Shown one piece after another: positions 1 to 7,097 of a stretch of DNA of 64,000 nucleotides. This stretch comes from Modestobacter lapidis (GTDB lineage Bacteria; Actinomycetota; Actinomycetes; Mycobacteriales; Geodermatophilaceae). The position numbers were made by a program, and so were the translations under genes. The notes under the pieces are model-generated. The model did no database searches. It worked only from the letters and a program-made list of their open reading frames with translations, and was not told the origin of the DNA. The stretch covers positions 1 through 64,000 of the forward strand of contig JABAKE010000011.1 in the NCBI GenBank assembly GCA_019779905.1, in the 5' to 3' direction. How positions within the stretch are numbered: position 1 is the first letter of the stretch; each line of letters starts with the position of its first letter.

Positions 1-319
1 TCATCCTCACGCCCACGCGGGCTCAGAACCCCGACGATCATGAACCCCGACAAGATCACGAAAGATCAAGGTTAGGGCTGGCCGGTATACCGAAAGGCCC
101 GAGACACGGGCGACGTTCCATCTCGGCGTCGCGGGGGTGCCCCCGTCTGGTCACGGACGAACCTCATCGGCCATGGGTGTCACCGCGCCGGGTAGCGGCC
201 GGACGGCGGGGCCCTCGCCGTGAGCACCCGGAGGGCCCTGGGACCGACCGGACCGCACGGTGCCGACGCGAACCCGAAGTCATGATCGTCAAGAACCGTT
301 AAGTCGGCATTCTGCAAGC

Positions 320-380
320 AATCAGTGATTGTCACGAGTAACCAATGAGTCGAACCCCTCCAGCCTTCTTGTATCGACTC
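320..380. repeat. Cluster of inverted repeats, candidate oriT or relaxase operator
   Basis: AATCA-G-TGATT forms a perfect dyad at 320-330. GAGTCGA at 347-353 and TCGACTC at 374-380 form a 7-bp inverted repeat with a 20-base spacer. The segment is AT-richer than its surroundings and lies about 140 bases before the MobF relaxase start. MobF origins of transfer commonly show inverted repeats next to a nick site near the relaxase gene, but no nick consensus is recognised here. Confidence 0.35.
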
Positions 381-430
381 CAAGCGCTTACCAAAACCGC
401 ACAAGCCTTTGCTGAAGAACGGCACGAATG

Positions 431-470
431 CTACCTTCGGAGGTAGCTCGGGCCCCGCTTCGCGGGGCCC
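431..470 (+). terminator. Two consecutive hairpins before the relaxase
   Basis: CTACCT/AGGTAG pairs at 431-446 around a 4-base loop. A second hairpin at 450-470 has a 9-bp GC stem with loop TTC. The second is followed by GTTTCT, a weak T-run, so it may end a transcript arriving from the left; it could also be part of an origin of transfer. Confidence 0.4.
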
Positions 471-520
471 ATCGGCGTTTCTAGGGGTGACTCGTTGGTC
501 ATTGTCGGGTGGCGTTGAAG

Positions 521-3500
521 ATGCACGGCGGAATGAAGATTTACGCCGGCGCGCCGGTGGCTGCCCGGCACTACGTGGAGGCCGACCGCGGCCGGGTCGA
601 CGACTACTACCTCACCGAGGGCACCGGCGTCGCCCGTCGCTTCACCACAACGGATGGTCGCGTGGCCGAGCTGGGGCCGCTGACCGGCGACGCCTACGAG
701 ACCTGGGTGGCTGGCCGCGACCCGGACACCGGCGAGCCGCGGGGGCAGCTGCGCACCGATGAGCACGCCGTTCGGTTCGCCGAGGTGGTGGTCAACGGCC
801 CGAAGACGTGGTCGCTGGCCGCCGCGCTGGACCCGGACATCGCGACGGCGTACGAGGCGGCGCAGGACCGCGCCGCCGAGCAGATCATCGCCTGGCTCTC
901 CGAGCACGCCACCACCCGGGTCGGCCCGCGCGGCGGGCAGGTGCAGATACCGCTGGAGGTGCTGGAGGCCGCGACGGTTCGGCACTACACCTCCCGGGCG
1001 AACGACCCGCACTGGCACCTGCACCTGCAGTTCCTGTCCCGGGTATTCGCCGCGGGGAAATGGCGCGGCTTGCACACCGTCGGCGTCCGCGACTTCTTGG
1101 GCGCGATCAACGGGATCGGGCACGCCGCGATGGCGTGTGACCCGGAATTGAACGCCGCCTTCGCCGCGCACGGCTACCGGAAGGGCGCTACGGGAGAAAT
1201 ACTGGAGCTCGCCGAGTACACGGGTCCGTTCAGCGCCCGGCACGCCCAGATCGCCCGGAATGTGGACCGCTACGAACAAGATTGGACCGCAGCGCACCCC
1301 GGCGAATCCCCCGGGCCGGTGCTGCGCCGAGCCTGGGACGTCCGGGCGTGGGCCGACGGCCGCCCGGACAAGATCACTGCCCAGCCCGGGGTCGGGCTGG
1401 AGGAACGCTGGCGGGCCGAGCTGTCCGCCCTCGGCTACCGCGACCCGGGAAAGCCGGTCGACCTGGCCCCCACCCCGATCGGGGCCCTCGATCGAGACGA
1501 ACTGGTGCAGCGCGCGCTGGCCCGGCTCGCGGCCGGGCGGTCGGCGTGGAACGCCGCCGACATCCGGGGCGAGGCCGAGCGGCTGATCGCCGCCGCAGGC
1601 GTCGTCGCCGACGCCGGGGTGCGCATCGAGCTGGCCGAAGACCTCACCGCCCGCGCGATGGACCGGTGCGTGCCGTTGCTGGACCGCGACGGGGTGCCCG
1701 AGCACATCCGCGCGTGGACCTCCCAGCCGGTCCTCGACGTCGAAGCCGACCTGACCACCCGGCTCGCCGCCCGCGCTGCGCGCGGCGTGCCGGACACCGT
1801 CCCGGCACTGCCGGTCGAGCGCGTGGCCGCCGCCGGCCGGCTGGATGCCGGCCAAGCCGCGGCGGTCGCCGCGCTCGCCGGCGACCGGCCCCTGGTGGTG
1901 GTCGAGGGCGCCGCCGGGGCGGGCAAGACCACCACCCTGTCCGCCGCCCGCGACCTGCTCGAGGCACAACATCGCCGGCTCGTGGTGGTCACCCCCACCC
2001 GCAAGGCAGCCAAGGTGGCCGCCTGCGAGGTGGGGACGGCCGCCGGGTCGGCGGCATCCCTGGCCTTCCAGCACGGCTGGCGCTGGAACGACGAAGGGCG
2101 TTGGACCCGGCTCACCGCCGGCCAGGTCGACCCGGCGACCGGCCGTGTGTACGCCGGGCCGAACGAGGCCGCGCAGCTACGGCCCGGGGACCTGCTGCTG
2201 GTCGATGAGGCCGGGATGCTCGATCAGGACACCGCCCGCGCCCTGCTCACCGTCGCCGACGAGTGCCGGGTCCGGGTGGCGCTGCTCGGCGACCGGCACC
2301 AGCTGTCCGCGGTCGGCCGCGGCGGCGTCCTAGACCTCGCCATCGGCCAGGCCGACCCCGGGGCGCACCTGACACTCGACTCCGTGCACCGCTTCACCCG
2401 AACCGACGAGGAAGGCCGCACAACACGCGACACCGGCTACGCCGAGCTGACCCTGGCCATGCGCACCGGCGAGGACCTCGGCGCCGTCTTCGACGCCCTC
2501 CTCGCCCGCGGCCAGATCCGGCTGTTCCCCGACGCCGCCGCGCTGCGCGACGCGCTGGCCGCCACCGCCGCCGAGTCTTATGCCGCAGGCCGACCGGTGG
2601 CCGTGGTGGTGGACACCCGCGACCAGGCCGCCGAACTCAACACCGCCATCCGGGAACGGCTGGCCGTCGCCGGCCGGGTCGATGACCGAACGGTGGCCGT
2701 CACCGGCGCCGGGGAGCGGATCGGCGCCGGGGACCGGATCGCCACCCGGCGCAACGACCGTCACCTCGACGTCGCCAACCGCGACACCTGGGTGGTCACC
2801 GCGGTCGGCCGCCGCGGCGGGCTGCTCGTCACCCCTGCTGTCACCCCCACCGGCACCGTCCCCGGGAACGGGTCCGGCGGTGTCACCCCGGCCGGCCCAG
2901 GGACCCGCGTACTGCCCGCGGACTACGTCACCGAGCACGTCGAGCTCGCCTACGCCTCCACCGCGTACGGCGTGCAGGGCGACACCGTCACCGCCGCGCA
3001 CGTGGTGGTCGGCGAGCAGACCGGCGCCTCCTCCTGCTATGTCGGGATGACCCGCGGCCGAACGGCGAACACCGCCCACCTCGTCGCCACCGACGCCGAC
3101 CAGGCGCGGGGACAATGGATCGCCGTGTTCGCCCGCGACCGCGCAGACCTCGGCCCCGCGCACGCCGCCCAGCTCGCCGCCGCCGAGGCCGCCCGGTACG
3201 CCACTCCCCGCCCGCTGGAGCAGACGCTCGCCGACCTGCACTCTGCGTGGACGGCCGAGCAACGCTGCCTCGACCGGCTCGCCCACGACCTGCCGCGCCG
3301 GGACGCGCTGCGCGAGATCGTCGCGCTCGAGTCCGCCCACGCCGACCGGGCCGCCGCGCTCACAGATGCGTATCGGCAGACAGGGATCGACGCCCGCCAC
3401 GCGACGGCGCGGGCCGACGTCAGCGGCGCGGTCGTCACCGCCGAGACCGACCGGATCCGCGACACGCTGCTCGGCAGCTGGGACACTGGGCGTGACGCCG

Positions 3501-4171
3501 CCCGTGACGCCGCGCAGGTCGTGCTCGATGGTCCCGGCCGGCTCCGGCTGCGGCGGGCGGCGGTGAACCGGGCCGGCGAGCAGCTGGTCGACTGGGCGGA
3601 CGCCTGGCGGCCCTACCTGCCGGCCATGCCCACCGACCCGCAGCAGCTCGCGCGCCTGGCTGACCGGTCCGACGACCGACCGCGGCTGTGGACTGCCTTC
3701 GACTCCTACGCCCGCCACCACGCCGAACACGCCCATCCGGAGCACGCTCAGTTGCGCGAGACCGCAGCCACCGCCCAGGAGACCCACCGGCACGCCGGGG
3801 CCGCGCTGGCCGACGCCCGCCGTCAGCACGAGGACCGGCTCGCCCGCTTCGGACCTCTCGCCCGAACCCTCGACCCGGCGGAGCGACTGTCCGACACCGA
3901 CCGGGCCATCACCGCCGCCCGAGCAGAACTGGCCGTCGTCGGCGCCCGCGTTGCGCGTCTGACGGCCGAGCCGGCTCTTCTCGCCCAGCCGGTCGACCGC
4001 CTCGCCCAGGAGCGGGTCACCTGGCGTGCACACCAGGACGCCGACCCGAACCCACACGGATCGGCCGCCCCGCTGCTGACCGCCTCCGAACCGGGTGTCC
4101 GCCGCCCGCGGCCCGAGGATCTTCAATACATCTCGCCGCACCGCGCCCCGGGGCGGGGCATATCGCGCTGA
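521..4171 (+). CDS. MobF-family conjugative relaxase-helicase (TraA/TrwC-like)
   Basis: This protein of about 1216 residues should nick and unwind plasmid or element DNA during conjugation. The N-terminal TrwC relaxase domain shows candidate catalytic tyrosines (YY in the first 30 residues) and the metal-binding histidine cluster HWHLH at about 164-168. The second half is a RecD-like superfamily 1 helicase: Walker A GAAGAGKTT near 465, Walker B LLLVDEAGML near 561, then LLGDRHQLSAVG, STAYGVQGD and VGMTRGR motifs. The C-terminal third is Arg/Ala-rich and probably helical. ATG 521 is chosen; GTG 509 and ATG 533 are in frame, and no strong ribosome site decides between them. It lies between a dyad-rich region and a tRNA-derived att site, so it is read as part of an integrated mobile element. 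No coupling protein or integrase is visible in the window. Confidence 0.9.
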   Translation: MHGGMKIYAGAPVAARHYVEADRGRVDDYYLTEGTGVARRFTTTDGRVAELGPLTGDAYETWVAGRDPDTGEPRGQLRTDEHAVRFAEVVVNGPKTWSLAAALDPDIATAYEAAQDRAAEQIIAWLSEHATTRVGPRGGQVQIPLEVLEAATVRHYTSRANDPHWHLHLQFLSRVFAAGKWRGLHTVGVRDFLGAINGIGHAAMACDPELNAAFAAHGYRKGATGEILELAEYTGPFSARHAQIARNVDRYEQDWTAAHPGESPGPVLRRAWDVRAWADGRPDKITAQPGVGLEERWRAELSALGYRDPGKPVDLAPTPIGALDRDELVQRALARLAAGRSAWNAADIRGEAERLIAAAGVVADAGVRIELAEDLTARAMDRCVPLLDRDGVPEHIRAWTSQPVLDVEADLTTRLAARAARGVPDTVPALPVERVAAAGRLDAGQAAAVAALAGDRPLVVVEGAAGAGKTTTLSAARDLLEAQHRRLVVVTPTRKAAKVAACEVGTAAGSAASLAFQHGWRWNDEGRWTRLTAGQVDPATGRVYAGPNEAAQLRPGDLLLVDEAGMLDQDTARALLTVADECRVRVALLGDRHQLSAVGRGGVLDLAIGQADPGAHLTLDSVHRFTRTDEEGRTTRDTGYAELTLAMRTGEDLGAVFDALLARGQIRLFPDAAALRDALAATAAESYAAGRPVAVVVDTRDQAAELNTAIRERLAVAGRVDDRTVAVTGAGERIGAGDRIATRRNDRHLDVANRDTWVVTAVGRRGGLLVTPAVTPTGTVPGNGSGGVTPAGPGTRVLPADYVTEHVELAYASTAYGVQGDTVTAAHVVVGEQTGASSCYVGMTRGRTANTAHLVATDADQARGQWIAVFARDRADLGPAHAAQLAAAEAARYATPRPLEQTLADLHSAWTAEQRCLDRLAHDLPRRDALREIVALESAHADRAAALTDAYRQTGIDARHATARADVSGAVVTAETDRIRDTLLGSWDTGRDAARDAAQVVLDGPGRLRLRRAAVNRAGEQLVDWADAWRPYLPAMPTDPQQLARLADRSDDRPRLWTAFDSYARHHAEHAHPEHAQLRETAATAQETHRHAGAALADARRQHEDRLARFGPLARTLDPAERLSDTDRAITAARAELAVVGARVARLTAEPALLAQPVDRLAQERVTWRAHQDADPNPHGSAAPLLTASEPGVRRPRPEDLQYISPHRAPGRGISR

Positions 4172-4475
4172 ACGGGCGGCCCTCCCCGAGCCTCCGACGA
4201 CGGGGCTGAGACTCGGCCGCCAGCGTCGACGCTCCGTCGCCCAGGCGGGGGTGGGTGCCGCGAGCCTACGGCGCTCACCACCACGCGGATGGTTCACCGG
4301 CGGCGTGCGGATCAGTGGGGGCACTTCGCCCGACAGCCGCCCACGCCGCGCCCACAAGACGCCCACAGAAGGGCCGTCCGCGACCAACGTCGACCGAACG
4401 CAGCAAACGGTATTTCTGCTGGTCAAGACACAGTTCCGCGGAGAATGCGCTGATCAGAAGAGCGTCTCTTGGGAA
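4172..4475. other. Non-coding segment between relaxase and att site
   Basis: About 300 bases with no frame resembling a known protein. Composition drops below the local average towards the right, near the tRNA fragment. It would be the terminal non-coding part of the integrated element. Confidence 0.4.
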
Positions 4476-4520
4476 CTTTTAATCCGCGGGTTGTGGGTTC
4501 GATCCCCACGGGGCCCACGA
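4476..4520 (+). mobile_element. tRNA-Lys(TTT) 3' fragment, probable attachment site of the integrated element
   Basis: The sequence reads as the 3' half of a tRNA-Lys gene: anticodon loop CTTTTAA at 4476-4482 (anticodon TTT at 4478-4480), a T-stem of GTGGG (4493-4497) pairing with CCCAC (4505-4509) around loop TTCGATC, then a 7-base acceptor strand GGGGCCC and discriminator A. The bases 5' of the anticodon loop (TTGGGA) cannot pair with TCCGC, and there is no D-arm or 5' acceptor strand, so this is not an intact tRNA. Integrating elements often carry the 3' part of a tRNA gene as their attachment core and leave such a copy at one end. The intact tRNA-Lys should lie at the other end, outside this window. 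Confidence 0.75.
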
Positions 4521-4579
4521 GACGGACCCAGCCCGGCGTCTTTCCTGGTCGGGGGCCGTTCTTGGTCGAGTCTGCACAG

Positions 4580-5152
4580 TCAGCCGAGTGCAGCCGTGAC
4601 GGCTGCCTCTGCGCGCCTCCGAGCGGAGCCGTCGCCTTCGACGAGTGCGGAGATCACCGAGCCGTCGATCAGCAGGATCAAGGTGGCTCCGTCGGCGGCC
4701 GGCCGACCAGATCGCTCCAGCAACTCGGCGAGGGCGACGTCGATCCGGGCCCGTGCCTCACGAAGCAGGGGGCGCAGTCCGGGATACCGCCCACAGGCCA
4801 GGAAGCGTTCGTACAGGGAATGCAGTTCTCCATCGCCGGTCCGCCCGGGCCCGAGCACGACGTCGACGACGTGCTCGGCCGTGGCAGCCGCTGAGCGGGT
4901 CCTCCGGGGGAGCGCGGCAACCGCGCGATCCACTTGTTCGCGCTCGCCCTGCAGGATCCGCCCGACCGCAGCAACCAGCAGGTCGTCGAGGCTGTCGAAG
5001 TAGTACGTCGTCGCGGCCAGTGGCAGGCCGGCCGCGCTGGCCACTGCCCGGTGCGAGAGAGCGTCGGGCCCCGCGGCCGAGACCAGTGCTGCGGCAGTCT
5101 CGATGATGGCCGACCGACGGGCTTCGCCCTTGGCCGTCAGCTTCGCCGTCAA
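4580..5152 (-). CDS. TetR-family transcriptional regulator
   Basis: A 190-residue TetR-type repressor. The N-terminal helix-turn-helix reads ALSHRAVASAAGLPLAATTYYF and is followed by the usual SLDDLL helix; the remainder is a variable helical ligand domain. The start is taken as a TTG overlapping the stop codon of the upstream exporter gene (TTGA), which implies translational coupling; longer upstream reading frames run through the exporter gene and are rejected. Being co-transcribed with a SugE-type exporter, it most likely represses that promoter through the tandem GGTAC...GTACC sites upstream. The inducer is unknown but should resemble the exporter substrate. Confidence 0.85.
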   Translation of the reverse strand: MTAKLTAKGEARRSAIIETAAALVSAAGPDALSHRAVASAAGLPLAATTYYFDSLDDLLVAAVGRILQGEREQVDRAVAALPRRTRSAAATAEHVVDVVLGPGRTGDGELHSLYERFLACGRYPGLRPLLREARARIDVALAELLERSGRPAADGATLILLIDGSVISALVEGDGSARRRAEAAVTAALG

Positions 5153-5475
5153 TGGGCTGCCGAGGGTGCGAGCTGGAGGGCCAGCACGCCGCCGAGGATG
5201 AGGAGGATCGCCACGATGCGCACGGTCGTGGCGGCGTCGCCCAGGAACACCATCCCGACGACGGCCGTCCCACCTGCACCGATTCCTGTCCACACGGCGT
5301 AGGCCGATCCCACTGGCAGGGTCTTCAGCGCCGTCGACAGGAGGGCGAAGCTGACCGCGGCGCACGCGATGAAGGACACGGACCACCAGAGACGAGTGAA
5401 GGTCTCGGACATCTTCAGCGAGACGGCGAAGGCCGTCTCGAACAGGCCGGCGATGACGACCAAGGCCCAGGCCAC
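5149..5475 (-). CDS. SMR-family exporter, SugE/Gdx type (guanidinium or quaternary ammonium)
   Basis: A 108-residue small multidrug resistance protein with four membrane helices. The essential membrane glutamate is present in AGLFETAFAVSLK, and the stretch LPVGSAYAVWTGIGAGG matches the SugE/Gdx subgroup, whose studied members export guanidinium or small quaternary cations. The start is GTG 5475, preceded by AAGGAG at good spacing. It is the first gene of an operon with the TetR regulator and overlaps its start. Gdx genes are often under guanidine riboswitches; here none is apparent and control appears to be by the repressor. Single SMR proteins work as antiparallel homodimers. Confidence 0.9.
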   Translation of the reverse strand: MAWALVVIAGLFETAFAVSLKMSETFTRLWWSVSFIACAAVSFALLSTALKTLPVGSAYAVWTGIGAGGTAVVGMVFLGDAATTVRIVAILLILGGVLALQLAPSAAH

Positions 5476-5506
5476 GTAGGTACTCCTTCGATTTCCGGCG
5501 AGTGGT

Positions 5507-5541
5507 GGTACGACCGTACCAAAAACTGGTACAGCCGTACC
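5507..5541. promoter_or_regulatory. Tandem TetR operators upstream of the SMR exporter
   Basis: GGTACG-AC-CGTACC at 5507-5520 is a perfect dyad. A second copy, GGTACAGCCGTACC at 5528-5541, has one mismatched pair. Their centres are 21 bp apart, two helical turns, so two dimers would bind the same face. The sites lie about 32 bases upstream of the exporter start. They are the obvious target of the TetR protein encoded in the same operon. Confidence 0.75.
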
Positions 5542-5917
5542 GGAGCCGAGGCCGGGCCGGGGCCAGGCGAGCGACCGAGCGGGCGGCTCGTGTCGTGGTC
5601 CGGCGTCATGCTCGGCTCCGCGCGACCACGCCCCGGTGGTGGCCCCGACGACATGCCGGGGCGCGCCGCGCCGCCGACGTGACCGAGCACCCGGTAGCTC
5701 GTTCACCGGCCCTGACCTGCACGAACGCCCGATGGAGTCGACAAGGTGACGGCTGTGGAGGCGGGTCGTCGACCGCTGGGCGGGCCGGCGCAACGATTGT
5801 GTGACGGAGCTCCGCGGACCGTGGCTGGGCGCGTCCGGGGAGGCCTCGCAGCGCCTACTTTTCTGCCTTGTCGGCGGCACTTCCCCTGCCGCGACGGACA
5901 GCCCCGAGGAGTCCTGC
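5542..5917. other. Intergenic region between divergent genes
   Basis: About 375 bases without a supported gene. It holds the outer part of the exporter promoter on the left and the leader of the small gene starting at 5918 on the right. I see no strong promoter or repeat in the middle. Confidence 0.4.
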
Positions 5918-6172
5918 GTGAACGCGCCCCCTGCACTGGCCACCCGATCGTCGTCCCCCGTCGTGTCGCTGCCCGCGGACGAGGAGCTGGACCTGGCAGC
6001 CCTGCTCGACCTGTTCACGGCCGAGGACGCCGAGGAGCACCCGGCGGCTGCTCCGCCGGTGCGCCGCTCGGCCCGCTCCGCCGGAGCCGCACTGCACGCC
6101 TGGGCCCAGGAGCTGCTGCGCCGGGCGATCGGCTGGGGCGCGGGCCCGGGGGGTGTCTGGCGTGCCTGGTGA
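5918..6172 (+). CDS. Hypothetical 84-residue protein
   Basis: A small frame starting at GTG 5918 with a clear GAGGAG ribosome site six bases upstream. The product begins MNAPPALATRSS, has an acidic Leu-rich segment (DEELDLAALLDLFTAEDAEE) and an Arg/Trp-rich C-terminal helix. I do not recognise a family. Its end overlaps the annotated start of the next gene by 20 bases, so the two are probably co-translated. The acidic-then-basic amphipathic build could suit a small adaptor or regulator, but nothing in the sequence proves a role. Confidence 0.6.
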   Translation: MNAPPALATRSSSPVVSLPADEELDLAALLDLFTAEDAEEHPAAAPPVRRSARSAGAALHAWAQELLRRAIGWGAGPGGVWRAW

Positions 6173-7079
6173 CGGTGGTGCGGTGCTGCTGTTCTGGCCG
6201 GTGGTGTCGCTGGTGGGCTTCGTCGTCCTGGCCGCCCTGGTCATCGCCCTGGGGGCCAGTTCGACCGCGCGGTACGAGTTCGAACGCAACCGGGTGCAGG
6301 GCGCGCGGCAGCAGGTGACCGCCGCGGTCGCCGACGTCCCGGCCGGTGACGGGCCCGCCGCCCGGCCGGCCGGTGACCACCCGCGCGGGGCCGCCGGCGG
6401 CAGCGGCGCGGCGACGCAGGAGCTGCGCAACGAGCGCGGCACGGCGGTCAGCGTGGCCAACCACCCCGCGGGCAAGCGGGTCGTGGAGCCCGGTGCGGCA
6501 GCGGCGTGGTGGCTGGTCGAGGAGCTGGGCGACCAGCCGGGCGGGCTCGTGGCCGGGCCGTTCCCCGACCGGATCGACGCGGACTGGGCCGCCCTGTCCG
6601 GTGGCGCGGCCACGGCCGTGCGCGTGGTCTACGGCGCGCGGCGCGCCGACGGCCGCGGCGTGGTCCGGCGGCCGCTGCCGCAGGAGCAGGCCTGGCTGAG
6701 CGAGCTCGGCGACCAGCTGGACCGGCTGGCCGAGGACTGGAACGCGCTGCTGTCCGACGAGGACGCGCTCACCACGCTGGTGGTCGAGGTGGCCGCGACG
6801 CTGGTCGAGGCGGGGCTGGCGCTGCACGACTGCGCGGGTGACGGCGCGGCCGGCGGCGTGTGCCTCACCCCCGGGCCGGGTCACTACGGGATCGTGGTGA
6901 GCTGGAGCCGGCACGACCGGTCGAGCCTGCAGCAGGCCCGGGGCGCGGCGATGGACGCGGCGGTGCAGCGGACGATGAACGCCGCGCTCGCCGACCTCCT
7001 GCTCGAGGCCGGCTTCGGCGTCGAGCCGTTCGGGGAGACGGGTTGCTGCCTCGTCACCGCGCCCGAGGAGCAGGGGTGA
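6153..7079 (+). CDS. Membrane-anchored protein of unknown function (STARYE-type anchor)
   Basis: A roughly 300-residue protein with one N-terminal membrane helix (LLFWPVVSLVGFVVLAALV) followed by IALGASSTARYEFE and a soluble C-terminal region that is presumably cytoplasmic. No known domain is recognised. The anchor is strikingly like the 56-residue protein encoded at 16437-16607, so both belong to one local family. The start may be GTG 6153, overlapping the upstream gene, or GTG 6183, which matches the paralogue's start better. The soluble part has two Trp/Leu-rich stretches and a terminal CCLV segment. It is followed tail to tail by a SpoIIE phosphatase gene. Confidence 0.7.
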   Translation: MSGVPGDGGAVLLFWPVVSLVGFVVLAALVIALGASSTARYEFERNRVQGARQQVTAAVADVPAGDGPAARPAGDHPRGAAGGSGAATQELRNERGTAVSVANHPAGKRVVEPGAAAAWWLVEELGDQPGGLVAGPFPDRIDADWAALSGGAATAVRVVYGARRADGRGVVRRPLPQEQAWLSELGDQLDRLAEDWNALLSDEDALTTLVVEVAATLVEAGLALHDCAGDGAAGGVCLTPGPGHYGIVVSWSRHDRSSLQQARGAAMDAAVQRTMNAALADLLLEAGFGVEPFGETGCCLVTAPEEQG

Positions 7080-7097
7080 GCCCGCGGGGCTGAGCGC

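Larger units (their letters stand above)
1..508. other. Non-coding end of the integrated element upstream of the relaxase
   Basis: No convincing gene is seen. One forward frame stays open from the left edge to a TAA at 300-302, but its product is arginine-rich and unlike any protein I recognise, so it may be a chance reading. A reverse 81-codon frame at 180-425 is also unconvincing. Bases 270-430 are clearly lower in GC than the rest of the window and hold several short dyads, then two hairpins just before the relaxase. Position and composition suit an origin of transfer or a relaxase promoter region, which is inference. Confidence 0.5.

Noticed and set aside
3-302. Open plus-strand frame at the left edge
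   Set aside because: Arg-rich product without recognisable motifs; could be a gene end, but support is too weak to call.
180-425. Small minus-strand frame in the element end
   Set aside because: Covers an AT-richer dyad region, and no family or good ribosome site was found.
431-2074. Long minus-strand frame opposite the relaxase
   Set aside because: Arg/Gly/Pro-rich chance frame; the plus strand encodes a clear relaxase with intact motifs.
4441-4520. Intact tRNA-Lys gene
   Set aside because: No D-arm or 5' acceptor strand, and the 5' side of the anticodon stem does not pair; only the 3' half is present.
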